Positions 7,637-16,401 of a stretch of 46,922 bases of DNA are shown piece after piece. Made by a program: the position numbers and the translations under genes. The stretch covers positions 1 through 46,922 of the forward strand of contig CAISEY010000272.1 of the NCBI GenBank assembly GCA_903884435.1, written 5' to 3'. Within the stretch, counting starts at the first letter, position 1. Each line of letters opens with the position of its first letter. This DNA comes from an uncultured Hyphomicrobiales bacterium. GTDB taxonomy: Bacteria; Pseudomonadota; Alphaproteobacteria; Rhizobiales; Beijerinckiaceae. Below the pieces are notes generated by a model. That model was not told the DNA's origin. It worked only from the letters and a program-made list of their open reading frames with translations, and ran no database searches.

Positions 7637-9802
7637 ATGGACTTCAAGGCTTCGCACGCAAAGGTGGAGGCGCTCACCGCGCCGAAAAACGTCGTCATCG
7701 TCGGCGCCAGCGACCGGCCCGGCAACTGGGCGTTGCGCGCCCACAGAAACCTGAAACAATACGAATTTCCAGGCAAAATCTACCTGATGAACCCCGCCCG
7801 CGACGAAGTGCTCGGCGAGAAGTGCTATCGCGATTTCGCCTCGCTGCCCGAGGCGCCCGACCATTTGCTCGTCGTCGTGCCCGCGAAGGCTGTGCCGGCC
7901 CTGCTCGAACAGGGCGCCGCCGCGGGCGCGCGCAGCGCCACGGTGTTCTCGTCCGGCTTCGGCGAAGCCTACGACGAGGCCGGCGCGGAGCTTGGCAAGA
8001 AACTGCGCGCGGTGATCGCGAAAACCGGCCTCGGCGTCTCCGGCCCCAATTGCATGGGCAACATCTGCAAGCCCGCGCGCTTCGTCACCATGACGGAAGA
8101 CCGCCGGCTCGACATGAGGCCGGGCGAGGTCGCGCTCGTCGGCCAGAGCGGCGGCGTGATGATCTTCGTCAACGCCGGCCTCGAGGAGCGCGGCATGTCC
8201 GCGCGTTACATCATCACCAGCGGCAACGAGGCGGGCCTGCACGTCGCGGACTACGTCGTCTTCTTCGCCAACGACCCGGAACTTAAAGTCATTCTCGTCT
8301 ATGTGGAGGCCGTCGCCGATCCCGTGGAATTCCAGGAAGCCTGCCGTTACGCGCGGAGCAAGGGCAAGTCGGTCATCGCCCTGAAACTGGGCCAGTCCGA
8401 GGCGGGGCGCAGCGCCGCGATGGCCCACACGGGCTCGCTCGCGGGCTCGGTCGCCGCCTTCGACGCGCTCGCCGCGGACGCGGGCGTGATCCGCGCCGAC
8501 ACGCTCGACGACGCGGTTGAACTCGCCGAACTGCTCACCCACACGGGAGCGCCGAAGGGCCGCCGCCTCGGCGCCGTGACGTTGTCGGGCGCTTATCGCG
8601 GCCTGTTGCTCGACGCGGCCGAGCGAAACGGGCTCGAGTTCCCGGCGCTCGCGCCGCAAACGCTGGAAAAACTGAACAAGGTTCTTGGCGTGGGCTCGCT
8701 GATTTCCAATCCCATCGACGGCGGTTTCGGCGTGCTGCAAAGCGCCGACGCCTATAAGGCCTGCATCGAGGCGCTGCACGACGATCCCGGCGTCGACATG
8801 GTGCTGTTGCAGGAGGCGATCCCGCGCGCGCCTGGCCTGACGCGCGGCGAAAACTACATTCGCATCGCCAATGAATACGCCGCGAAATCGAGCAAGCCGA
8901 TCTGTTACGTGACGCTCGCCTCGCACGGCCAGAGCGACTACAGCCGCGACTTGCGCCACACGGTGCCGCACGTTTCGTTTTTGCAGGAAGCCAACAAGGC
9001 GCTGCGCGCCATCGCCTCCGCGGCCCGGCGCGGCGAGGCGGAAGCCGTCGCGGCCGCCCCGGTCGCCGCCCTCCAGGCCGCGCCCGCTCTCGCGACCGCC
9101 CTGCGCGAACGCGCGCGGCGCGAATCCGCTTCCTTCGCGCTCGACGAGGCGGAGTCCAAGGCGTTGCTCGCCGCCTATGGCGTGCCCGTGTCTCGTGAAC
9201 GCGTGGCGCGCACGAAGGCGGAAGCCGTCGCCGCGGCGGAAACGATCGGCTTCGCCGTCGTGCTGAAGGCCGTCTCGGCGCAGCTCCTGCACAAATCCGA
9301 CGTGGGCGCGGTCATGCTCAATCTCGCCAGCGCCGGCGCGGTGGAGGCCGCCTGGGACTCCATCGAGGCCAATCTCGCCGCGCACGATTTCACTGGAAAA
9401 ATCGAGGGAATGCTGGTCGGCGAAATGGTGAAGGGCGGGCTTGAACTGGTGCTCGGCCTGCATCGCGATCCCGAGGCTGGCGTCGTGGTCATGGCCGGCT
9501 CGGGCGGCGTGTTGCTGGAACTTTTCAAGGATGTCGCTTTCGCGGCGCCGCCCATGACGCGCGAGAAGGCGCGCGACCTGATCTCGCGCACGAAGGCGGC
9601 GCGGCTGATCGAAGGCTATCGCGGCTCGGCGAAGCTCGATCTCGACGCGATGGCGGACGCGCTCGTCGGCCTTGGCCGGCTCGCCGTCGATCTCGGCGAC
9701 GTCATCGAATCCATCGACGTCAATCCCTTCGTCCTGCTGAAAAAAGGCGGCGCCGCGCTCGACGGTCTCGTGGTCGCGCGCGGTCTCGCGGACAATGGCT
9801 AG
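7637..9802 (+). CDS. NDP-forming acyl-CoA synthetase (acetate--CoA ligase family)
   Basis: Large cytoplasmic enzyme of 721 residues in which the alpha and beta parts of a succinyl-CoA-synthetase-like ligase are fused. Order: CoA-binding Rossmann domain (about 10-140, NVVIVGASDRPGNW), ligase alpha core (about 150-300) with the phospho-acceptor His264 in MAHTGSLAGS and SGPNCMGN near 135, a second ligase domain (about 300-460), and an ATP-grasp domain (about 490-715) opening with ALLAAYGVPVSRE. Relatives activate acetate, pimelate, ferulate, aryl acids or other carboxylates with ATP and CoA. It follows two binding proteins in one transcription unit, so it may activate the imported acid. The substrate is not predictable. 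Confidence 0.92.
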   Translation: MDFKASHAKVEALTAPKNVVIVGASDRPGNWALRAHRNLKQYEFPGKIYLMNPARDEVLGEKCYRDFASLPEAPDHLLVVVPAKAVPALLEQGAAAGARSATVFSSGFGEAYDEAGAELGKKLRAVIAKTGLGVSGPNCMGNICKPARFVTMTEDRRLDMRPGEVALVGQSGGVMIFVNAGLEERGMSARYIITSGNEAGLHVADYVVFFANDPELKVILVYVEAVADPVEFQEACRYARSKGKSVIALKLGQSEAGRSAAMAHTGSLAGSVAAFDALAADAGVIRADTLDDAVELAELLTHTGAPKGRRLGAVTLSGAYRGLLLDAAERNGLEFPALAPQTLEKLNKVLGVGSLISNPIDGGFGVLQSADAYKACIEALHDDPGVDMVLLQEAIPRAPGLTRGENYIRIANEYAAKSSKPICYVTLASHGQSDYSRDLRHTVPHVSFLQEANKALRAIASAARRGEAEAVAAAPVAALQAAPALATALRERARRESASFALDEAESKALLAAYGVPVSRERVARTKAEAVAAAETIGFAVVLKAVSAQLLHKSDVGAVMLNLASAGAVEAAWDSIEANLAAHDFTGKIEGMLVGEMVKGGLELVLGLHRDPEAGVVVMAGSGGVLLELFKDVAFAAPPMTREKARDLISRTKAARLIEGYRGSAKLDLDAMADALVGLGRLAVDLGDVIESIDVNPFVLLKKGGAALDGLVVARGLADNG

Positions 9803-9815
9803 AAGCGTCCCGGCG

Positions 9816-10376
9816 TCAGCCCGCGACCGAGCGGAACTCGCGTTCGATCGCGGCGACGACGCGGGTGTCGAGGGGCGTGATTTCCGTGGAAAAGGAGGCG
9901 GCGAGATGGCCGTCGCGTCCCACGAGATATTTGTGGAAGTTCCACTTCGGCGTCTCGCGCGGCTTTTCGGCGGCGGCCCAGCGATAGAACGGATGCGCGT
10001 CCGGCCCCGTCACCCTGACCTTCGCGGCCAGCATGAAATCGACCCCGAAGGATTGCGCGGTATGCGTGATCTCCTCGACGCCGCCAGGCTCCTGCCCGCC
10101 GAAATCGTTCGAGGGAACGCCGATCAACGTCAGGCCACGCGGCCCGAGAGTCGACCAGAGGGCCTGCAATCCCGCGTATTGCGGCGTGAACCCGCAAAGC
10201 GAGGCCGTGTTGACGACGAGGATGGGGCGTCCAGCGTAATCGCCAAGACGAATCTCGCCGCCCGTGAGTTTCTCGAAACTCATCGTGTAACAGGTGCGGG
10301 CGCTGACGCCCTGCGCGAGAGCCGCGTTGGCGAAACCGGCGGCCGACAGCGCGACGAAAGACCTGCGATCGAGCAT
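9816..10376 (-). CDS. Exported cysteine-type glutathione peroxidase-like protein
   Basis: Thiol peroxidase of the glutathione peroxidase family, 186 residues from the start chosen. The catalytic tetrad is complete: Cys61 (TASLCGFTPQ), Gln95, Trp145 and Asn146 (KWNFHKYL). The selenocysteine of animal enzymes is replaced by cysteine, as in most bacteria; such enzymes usually use thioredoxin. I start at the ATG ending at 10376, with GGGAG 6 nt upstream, rather than a longer frame to 10475. This gives an N-terminus LDRRSFVALSAAGF followed by ALAQG, a twin-arginine-like signal peptide, so the enzyme probably acts in the periplasm. It converges with the acyl-CoA synthetase gene, 13 nt apart. Confidence 0.9.
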   Translation of the reverse strand: MLDRRSFVALSAAGFANAALAQGVSARTCYTMSFEKLTGGEIRLGDYAGRPILVVNTASLCGFTPQYAGLQALWSTLGPRGLTLIGVPSNDFGGQEPGGVEEITHTAQSFGVDFMLAAKVRVTGPDAHPFYRWAAAEKPRETPKWNFHKYLVGRDGHLAASFSTEITPLDTRVVAAIEREFRSVAG

Positions 10377-10673
10377 CAAGCGCTCCCCTTGAACAAAGCC
10401 CCTCCATGCTGCCGCGAAGGCGAGACCCGCGCAATGGGGCGCGGCTTCACGATCCGGCGACCGGCGGCTATTCAACCGTGATCGGCTGTTGAAATAATGC
10501 GCCGCGGCGGCGCCGGGGATCGGGCGTTTCGGGATGGCGTTTGCGCTCGGGCTCCATTTCCACGGAAATTCCGGTTTCGTCGAAACAGAATTTCCTCCCC
10601 GTCCGCGACGTCGGCCTTGCGCGGCGACGAACCGGCGCTAAACATCGCGGCAGGACAACCGGAGGGAGGAACC
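10377..10673. promoter_or_regulatory. Divergent intergenic region, peroxidase / binding-protein operon
   Basis: About 300 bp between the two gene starts with no credible gene. It should hold the promoters of the peroxidase (minus) and of the operon beginning at 10674 (plus). A purine-rich ribosome site GGAGGGAGGA abuts the right end. I see no clear operator, hairpin or consensus promoter. Confidence 0.45.
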
Positions 10674-11708
10674 ATGCCGCGCGGACGAATTCCGGAACTG
10701 TTCCCGGCCCTCGCCCTCTGCGGCGCCGCGCTGCTCGCCGGCCCGTCCCGCGCGGCGGACGCGGCCCTGATCGAGGCCGCGAAAAAGGAAGGCGAGGTCG
10801 TCTGGTACACGACGCAAATTCTCGATCCGCTCGTCCTGCGCCTTCAGGAAGCCTTTCGTGAAAAACACGGAATCGAGATCAGGCCCGTGCGCGCCAATTC
10901 GTCGGAGATCGCGCTGCGCGTCCTCAACGAGGGCCGCGCCGGAAAAACACAGGCCGACATCTACGACGGCACGACGACCGCGGAAGCGCTCAAGAAAGAA
11001 AAGCTCGCGATGAAATGGCTGCCGGACAACGCCAGGGAATTGCCGCCGGACTACGTCGATCCCGACGGCTACTGGGTCGCGACAAATTATTATCTCATAA
11101 CAGCCGCCTACAACACGGACCTCGTCAAGCCCGGCGCGGAGCCGAAACACTGGAACGACCTGCTCGATCCACGCTTCCGGGGCCAGATGGTCTGGGGCAA
11201 TTCCGTCTCGATCTCCGCCGGCCCCGGCTTCGTCGGCATCGTGCTGAAGGACCTCGGCGAACAAAAGGGCATGGATTATCTGCGCAAGCTTTCGGCGCAA
11301 AAAATCGCGGGCGTCGGCGGCGCCGCGCGCGTCGTGATCGACCAGGCCATCGCCGGCGAATACGCGATCGCCCTCCAGATTTTCCCGGAACACGCCGCCG
11401 GCAGCGCCGCGAAAGGCGCGCCGATCCGCTGGATTCCCATGCAGCCAGCCATGTCCGCCATCGTGTCCACGACCGGACTCGTCGCCGGCGCGCCACATCC
11501 GAACGCGGCGAAGCTGCTTCTCGAATATCTGGTCTCGGAGGAAGGCCAGACGATTTACCGCGACGCGCAATACGCGCCGGCGCATCCGAAAGTCCTCTCC
11601 GTCGATCCGGAATTTCGCGCCGGCAAACACCGCACGGTGTTTCTCACGCCGCCTGAAGCGATGGACGCGCTGCCGAAATGGGTGAAGGTGTTCAAGGATC
11701 TGTTTTGA
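10674..11708 (+). CDS. Periplasmic ABC substrate-binding protein, Fe(III)/AfuA-like fold family
   Basis: Third plus-strand member of the paralogous receptor set, 344 residues, signal peptide ending near GPSRAA. It shows EAAKKEGEVVWYTTQILD at the start of the mature chain, a DLLDPRFRGQMVWG block and LLEYLVSEEGQTIYRDAQY near the end. In the hinge it reads IFPEHAAGSAAKGAP instead of the NHHA of its neighbours, so the ligand pocket may differ; paired iron-binding tyrosines are also absent. GGAGGG lies 7 nt before the ATG. It heads an operon with a SnoaL-like protein (10 nt gap), an amidohydrolase and a TctC-like receptor. Confidence 0.89.
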   Translation: MPRGRIPELFPALALCGAALLAGPSRAADAALIEAAKKEGEVVWYTTQILDPLVLRLQEAFREKHGIEIRPVRANSSEIALRVLNEGRAGKTQADIYDGTTTAEALKKEKLAMKWLPDNARELPPDYVDPDGYWVATNYYLITAAYNTDLVKPGAEPKHWNDLLDPRFRGQMVWGNSVSISAGPGFVGIVLKDLGEQKGMDYLRKLSAQKIAGVGGAARVVIDQAIAGEYAIALQIFPEHAAGSAAKGAPIRWIPMQPAMSAIVSTTGLVAGAPHPNAAKLLLEYLVSEEGQTIYRDAQYAPAHPKVLSVDPEFRAGKHRTVFLTPPEAMDALPKWVKVFKDLF

Positions 11709-11718
11709 GGAAATGGCG

Positions 11719-12168
11719 ATGAGCGTCAGCGCGGAGGACCGCTTCGGCGTCCACGATCTTTTCATGGACTATGTCCAGGCCGCCGACACCGGCGAACTCG
11801 AAGGCTATGTCGCCACTTTCGCGAAGGACGCGCGGCTCGTGGATTCCGATGGCGGCGTCCACCACGGCGAGGCCGCGATCCGCGCCTACGCCATCAAGTT
11901 CCTCTCGCAACCCGGCGGGCGCGGACGGATTCACTTCTTCCAGCAAATGCGCCTGAAGCCGGAGGGAGCGGGGATACGCGTGTTTTCATTCTGGCAGGTG
12001 ACGCAGGCGAACGCGGCGACCCGCGAGGCGCGTGTGCGCTCGGTTGGCACGTGCGACGATCTGTGCATAAGGATCGACGGACAATGGCGCTTCGCCGAAC
12101 GTCGCATCGGCCGCTGGAACGACGCGACCGCGCCGTGGAATTTCGCACCGCCCTCCACAAGGGAATGA
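11719..12168 (+). CDS. SnoaL/NTF2-like domain protein, probable small enzyme
   Basis: Protein of 149 residues with the cone-shaped NTF2-like pattern: an N-terminal helix pair (DRFGVHDLFMDYVQAADTGE), FAKDARLVDSDGGVHHGEAA and a C-terminal sheet ending GQWRFAERRIGRWND. This fold is used by ring-hydroxylating dioxygenase beta subunits, ketosteroid isomerases, dehydratases and polyketide cyclases. I start at the second ATG (11719), 7 nt after GAGGA, because the first ATG at 11713 sits on that site. Its stop codon overlaps an ATGA with the next gene, an amidohydrolase, so the two are translationally coupled and probably act in one pathway. Confidence 0.8.
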   Translation: MSVSAEDRFGVHDLFMDYVQAADTGELEGYVATFAKDARLVDSDGGVHHGEAAIRAYAIKFLSQPGGRGRIHFFQQMRLKPEGAGIRVFSFWQVTQANAATREARVRSVGTCDDLCIRIDGQWRFAERRIGRWNDATAPWNFAPPSTRE

Positions 12169-12173
12169 AGCCG

Positions 12174-13163
12174 ATGATCATCGACATCTACACGCATATC
12201 GCGCCGAAGACCTTTCTCGACCGCATGGTGACGCTGGCGCCGAAACTCGGCAACATCGTCAACCGCCTGCTCGCGGTGAAGCCGCTGTCCGATCTCGACC
12301 TGCGCTTCAAGGCGATGGACACGGTTCCCGACTATCGCCAGCTCGTCAGCCTGCCCAATCCCTCGCTCGAGGAAATCGGCCCCGCCGACACCGGCCTCGA
12401 ACTCGCGCGGATCGCCAACGACGAGATGGCGGACCTTTGCCGCAAATATCCGGACCGTTTCGTTGGCTTCGCGGCCGCCCTGCATCTCGGCGACGTCGAG
12501 GGCTCCATCCGCGAGGCCGACCGCGCCATTGAAAAACTCGGCGCGAAGGGCGTGCTCATCTACAACCACGTCGCCGGCCTGCCGCTCGACGACAAGCGGT
12601 TCCGGCCGTTCTTCGACGCCATGGCGAAACACGATCGCCCGATCTGGCTGCATCCCACGCGCACGGCGGGCGCGATGCCCGACTACGCCTCGGAGGACAA
12701 GTCGCGCTACGAAATGTGGTGGTGCTTCGGCTGGCCCTACGACACCTCAGTCGCGATGACCCGCCTCGTGTTCGACGGCCTGTTCGACAGGCATCCCGAC
12801 ATCAAGATCATCACCCACCATTGCGGCGGCATGATTCCCTTCTTCGACGGTCGCGTCGGCCCCGGCCTCGAGGTGCTTGGCGCGCGCACCAGCGACGAGG
12901 ACTATTCGCGAGTGCTGCCTTCGCTGAAGAAGCCGCACATGGACTATTTCAAGCAATTCTACGGCGACACCGCCATGTTCGGCGCGACGCTCGGGGTCAA
13001 GTGCGGCCTGGAGTTCTTCGGCCCCGAAAAAATCGTCTTCGCGACGGACTCGCCGCTCGGCCCCATCAGGAAAACCTTCGACGGCATCGACTCCATGGAG
13101 CTCGACGCCGCGACGAAAAAGCAGATATTTTACGGCAACGCCGCCAGGCTCTTGCGGCTCTGA
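12174..13163 (+). CDS. Amidohydrolase-2 family protein, ACMSD/resorcylate-decarboxylase-like
   Basis: TIM-barrel metalloenzyme of 329 residues, related to aminocarboxymuconate semialdehyde decarboxylase and LigW-type aromatic acid decarboxylases. Seen: the first-strand motif IDIYTHIAP (His8), PIWLHPTR (His160), IITHHCGG (His215/216) and VFATDSPLG (Asp292), the expected metal and catalytic positions. The first metal motif is YxH rather than HxH, an oddity shared with some decarboxylase-like amidohydrolases. I start at the ATG at 12174; an ATG at 12165 overlapping the previous stop is an alternative. Lying between a SnoaL-like gene and a TctC-like receptor, it may remove a carboxylate from an aromatic or semialdehyde intermediate. 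Confidence 0.9.
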   Translation: MIIDIYTHIAPKTFLDRMVTLAPKLGNIVNRLLAVKPLSDLDLRFKAMDTVPDYRQLVSLPNPSLEEIGPADTGLELARIANDEMADLCRKYPDRFVGFAAALHLGDVEGSIREADRAIEKLGAKGVLIYNHVAGLPLDDKRFRPFFDAMAKHDRPIWLHPTRTAGAMPDYASEDKSRYEMWWCFGWPYDTSVAMTRLVFDGLFDRHPDIKIITHHCGGMIPFFDGRVGPGLEVLGARTSDEDYSRVLPSLKKPHMDYFKQFYGDTAMFGATLGVKCGLEFFGPEKIVFATDSPLGPIRKTFDGIDSMELDAATKKQIFYGNAARLLRL

Positions 13164-13186
13164 TCGCCAGCGACGGGAAAAACAGC

Positions 13187-14236
13187 ATGAAACTTCGGCG
13201 GATTCTTCTGTCCGGCCTCGCGCTCGCCGGCGCCGCGCCCGCCCTCGCCGATCCCGTCGAGGATTTCTACAAGGGCAAGCAACTGCAATTCATCATCCGC
13301 ACGCCCGTCGGCGGCGACTACGATTCCTATTCGCGCCTCGTCGCGCGGCACATGGGCAAGCACATTCCCGGCAAGCCCACGATCCTCGCGGTCAACATGC
13401 CCGGCGGCGGCGGCATTGTCTCGGCCAATCACGTCGGGCTCGTGGCGCCGAAGGACGGCACGGTTCTCACCATGGTCAGCCAGGGCCTGCCCGTCGACCA
13501 GGCGCTCGGCCTCAATCCGTCGCTGCGTACGGACATGAAGCTGTTCAACTGGATCGGCAACGTCGTCAACGCCAACCAGCTTCTCGTCACCTGGCACACA
13601 TCGAAGACGAAAACGCTGGAGGACGCGAAACAGCGCGTGACGCAGATCGGCTCCACCGGCGCGGGATCGGCCTCGGTGCAACTGCCGGCCTTCTACAACA
13701 ACATTCTCGGCACGAAGTTCAAGATCGTCGTCGGCTATCCCGGCGGCCAGGACATCGACCTCGCGATGGAGCGCGAGGAAGTCGAGGGGCGCGGCACCAA
13801 CACCTACACGGGCTACCAGACCTCGAAACCCCAGTACCTCGCGCAAAAGCTGATCATTCCGCTGATTCAGGTCGGCGCCGCGAAGGAGCCGGACCTGCCC
13901 GACGTGCCGCTGCTGCTCGATATTCCCGTGAAGGCGGAGGACAAGCCGCTGCTCGCCTACATGTCGAAGGCGATCACCGTCGGACGCCCCATCGGCACGT
14001 CGCCCGGCGTGCCGCCGGAACGCGTCGCCGCGCTGCGCCGCGCCTTCGATCTCACCCTGCGGGATCCCGAGTTCCTCGCCGAGGCGAAAACCCAGAACGC
14101 CGAGGTGCGCCCGATGACGGGCGAGGAACTGGCGAGCGTCATTCGCGATCTCATCGACGCGCCGCAGGGCGTGCGCGACCGCGTCAAGATCGCGCTGGAG
14201 CCGAAGGCCGCCGATCTCGGGACGACGCCGAAATAG
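13187..14236 (+). CDS. Tripartite tricarboxylate transporter (TctC/Bug) family receptor
   Basis: Periplasmic binding protein of 349 residues with a signal peptide ending GAAPALADP. Family marks include KGKQLQFIIRTPVGGDYDSY, MPGGGGIVSANHVGLVAPKD and a C-terminal GVPPERVAALRRAFDLTLRD. Bug receptors bind carboxylates or aromatic acids and normally serve TctA/TctB membrane proteins, but many bacteria hold far more Bug genes than transporters, and no TctA or TctB gene is in this window. The start is the ATG at 13187, 24 nt after the amidohydrolase; the open frame upstream is an overlap with that gene. It converges with the MFS gene with a single base between the two stop codons. Confidence 0.88.
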   Translation: MKLRRILLSGLALAGAAPALADPVEDFYKGKQLQFIIRTPVGGDYDSYSRLVARHMGKHIPGKPTILAVNMPGGGGIVSANHVGLVAPKDGTVLTMVSQGLPVDQALGLNPSLRTDMKLFNWIGNVVNANQLLVTWHTSKTKTLEDAKQRVTQIGSTGAGSASVQLPAFYNNILGTKFKIVVGYPGGQDIDLAMEREEVEGRGTNTYTGYQTSKPQYLAQKLIIPLIQVGAAKEPDLPDVPLLLDIPVKAEDKPLLAYMSKAITVGRPIGTSPGVPPERVAALRRAFDLTLRDPEFLAEAKTQNAEVRPMTGEELASVIRDLIDAPQGVRDRVKIALEPKAADLGTTPK

Positions 14237-14237
14237 C

Positions 14238-15713
14238 CTATTTTGCGCGTTCGCTCATCAATGGCCTTTCCTCCATCATCAGGAAGGCCAGGAACGAGAT
14301 CGAAAACGTGCCAGCGGTGCACAGGAATATCAGGCGGAAATGCGCCGCCGCCTCCGCCGGGCCGCCGAAGAACGAACGCACCGTTTCCACCGCCTCCTGG
14401 GAATTCATGCCGCGCGCCGAGAATCCCAGCGCGATGAGTCCATAGGCCGCGACGAGCCCCGTCGCGACGAGGCTGCGCGTGAAGCTCATCGTCGCGACGG
14501 AAATGCCCATCTGGTGCAATTCCACGGCGTTCTGCATGGCGACCGTCGACGTCGGCGCCGAAGGGCCGAAGCCAGAGCCGATGATCGCCACGACAATCAT
14601 GAATTCGGTGAAGCCAATGGTCTCGGCCCGAAACGCCAGCCAGAGGCAGGCCGCCACGCCGACCGCCAGCGAGATCAGCGGCGGAATCTTGTAGTGGGTC
14701 AGCCGCCCCGTCAGATGCGCGCCGACGAGCGCGCTGGCGTTGACCGTCACCATCAACGGAATCACCGCGACGCCCGCGCCCGACGGCGAATAGCCATGCA
14801 CCGCCTGAAGAAACATCGGCAGGTAGATGTTCAGCCCCGTGACAGACGCCCAGCCCACGCCGTTGGAAATCGTCGCCAGCAGCACGACGCGGTTTTTCAG
14901 GACGCCAATGGGAATGAGCGGCTCCGGCGCCGTGAGCAGCCGGCGCACGAAGGCAATCCAGCAGAAAGCCGAAAACAGCGAGGCGCCCATGATCTCCGGC
15001 GAGCCCCAGGGATAGTTCGCGCCGCCCGCGTTCAGGACGAACAGGCACGACGAACTCGCCGCCACGATCAACACGGCGCCGAGAATGTCGAGCTTGTGAG
15101 GCCGCTCGTGCCGCGGAAGTTTCTTCAACAGGAACCACAGCAGCGTCAGCGCGCAGAGGCCCATGGGCACGTTGAGCCAGAACACCGCGGACCAGTGCAG
15201 GTGCTGCGAGGCGAAGCCGCCCCACATCGGACCGACGGCTCCGGACGTGATGTAGACGATCGAGAAATACGTGTAGTAACGCGCGCGGTCCTTGGGCGCG
15301 GCGACGTCGCCGAGAATGGTCATCGCGAGGGAGGTCATGCCCGCGCTGCCGAGCCCCTGCAGGGCGCGCCCGACGATCAGCATCGGCAAATTGACCGCCA
15401 GCGCCGAGACGAGCGAGGCGACCATGAACACGCTAACGCCGATCAGCAGCGTCGAGCGCCGCCCGATGATGTCGCTGATCTTGCCATAGAGCGGCGTCAT
15501 CGCCGTCATGGTCAGCAGGTTCGCGGCGACGACCCACGACAGATAATGCGTGCCGCCCAGCGAATTGCCGATCGACGGCAGCGCCGAGGACACCACCGTC
15601 TGGTCCATCGAGCCCATGAACACGGGCAGCAGCACGCCGGCGACGATCCACATGGTCTGGCGATGGGTGAGTTTTTGCGGCGCCGTGCTGTCGGCCGTCG
15701 CGAGCGCGGTCAT
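14238..15713 (-). CDS. MFS transporter, DHA2 (EmrB/QacA) 14-helix drug:H+ antiporter family
   Basis: Inner-membrane protein of 491 residues with about 14 hydrophobic segments. Early motif 'MDQTVVSSALPSIGNSL' (motif D1-like) and PLYGKISDIIGRRSTLL (motif A) are typical of DHA2 efflux pumps such as EmrB, QacA and LfrA. VGRALQGLGSAGMTSL corresponds to motif B. I start at the ATG ending at 15713; a GTG at 15767 extends the frame but has no ribosome site. Such pumps export hydrophobic or aromatic compounds in exchange for protons. Next to catabolic genes it may expel a toxic substrate or intermediate. No EmrA-like adaptor is beside it, which suggests release into the periplasm. Confidence 0.92.
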   Translation of the reverse strand: MTALATADSTAPQKLTHRQTMWIVAGVLLPVFMGSMDQTVVSSALPSIGNSLGGTHYLSWVVAANLLTMTAMTPLYGKISDIIGRRSTLLIGVSVFMVASLVSALAVNLPMLIVGRALQGLGSAGMTSLAMTILGDVAAPKDRARYYTYFSIVYITSGAVGPMWGGFASQHLHWSAVFWLNVPMGLCALTLLWFLLKKLPRHERPHKLDILGAVLIVAASSSCLFVLNAGGANYPWGSPEIMGASLFSAFCWIAFVRRLLTAPEPLIPIGVLKNRVVLLATISNGVGWASVTGLNIYLPMFLQAVHGYSPSGAGVAVIPLMVTVNASALVGAHLTGRLTHYKIPPLISLAVGVAACLWLAFRAETIGFTEFMIVVAIIGSGFGPSAPTSTVAMQNAVELHQMGISVATMSFTRSLVATGLVAAYGLIALGFSARGMNSQEAVETVRSFFGGPAEAAAHFRLIFLCTAGTFSISFLAFLMMEERPLMSERAK

Positions 15714-15864
15714 CTGGCGTTGCGTCTCCCTCGTGTCCGCGCGCAAGGTAACAGTCTTGCCGCTCACGTCAAAAGCCTGGTTCCGCGCGGCCGCGCATGG
15801 CTGCGTTGTTCGCGACGCGGGCGGCTGCTAGACCTCGCCCGGGCGGGGAAGGGAAGGAAACGCG

Positions 15865-16344
15865 ATGCCACTTTCAATAAGACGCGTGGTCACGGGCCAC
15901 GACGCGAACGGCAAGTCGGTCGTCGACATCGACGAGGTCTCGAAAAACATCGTGTCGCGGCGGCCGGGCCATTCCAGCACGGTGATCTGGACGACGACCG
16001 AATCTCCCGCGGACAACATGGAGACGGGCGACCAGGGCTTGCGCGACGTCGCGGAATGCGCCGCCTCGGGCGCGATTTTCCGCGTCGTCGAATACGCGCC
16101 CGGAGTCTCGCCGCGCATGCATCGCACCCTCACCATCGACTACGCCGTCGTCATGTCCGGCGAAATCTTCATGGTGCTGGACGACGGCGAGGAAGTTTGC
16201 CTGCGCGCAGGCGACGTTCTGGTGCAGCACGGCGCGGTGCACGACTGGATCAATCGCGGTTCCGCGCCCTGCGTGATCGCGTTCGTTCTGATGGCGGCCA
16301 AACCCGTTGTCGCCAGGGACGGGACGCTCGGCGCGCTGGGATAG
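15865..16344 (+). CDS. Cupin-domain protein
   Basis: Protein of 159 residues with one cupin barrel. Motif 1 is around GVSPRMHRTLTIDYAVVMSGE (His86, Asp92, Gly99) and motif 2 around RAGDVLVQHGAVHDWINRG (His122, His126, Asn130). The usual HxH and Glu of motif 1 are partly changed (H-x-T, Asp), so a metal site, if present, is modified. Relatives include small dioxygenases, isomerases and ligand-sensing proteins in catabolic clusters; no DNA-binding domain is fused here. AAGGAAA precedes the ATG. It is divergent from the MFS gene and about 57 nt ahead of a binding protein-permease pair. Confidence 0.85.
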   Translation: MPLSIRRVVTGHDANGKSVVDIDEVSKNIVSRRPGHSSTVIWTTTESPADNMETGDQGLRDVAECAASGAIFRVVEYAPGVSPRMHRTLTIDYAVVMSGEIFMVLDDGEEVCLRAGDVLVQHGAVHDWINRGSAPCVIAFVLMAAKPVVARDGTLGALG

Positions 16345-16401
16345 AACCGCGTTGACGCTCGCCTTTCGCCATGAAAACGTCGGCCGTCGCAGGAGGAAGA
16401 C

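Noticed and set aside
6404..9463. A minus-strand open frame of about 1000 codons opposite the second tandem receptor and the acyl-CoA synthetase
   Set aside because: No recognisable domains, Arg-rich composition and full overlap with two clear genes; an artefact of GC-rich codon use.
12716..13186. Upstream extension of the TctC-like receptor frame
   Set aside because: The extension overlaps the amidohydrolase; the ATG at 13187 begins a typical signal peptide.
14230..14242. Small palindrome AAATAG-C-CTATTT at the junction of the TctC-like and MFS genes
   Set aside because: It is formed simply by two facing TAG stop codons with adjacent A/T bases; too short to be a convincing terminator.
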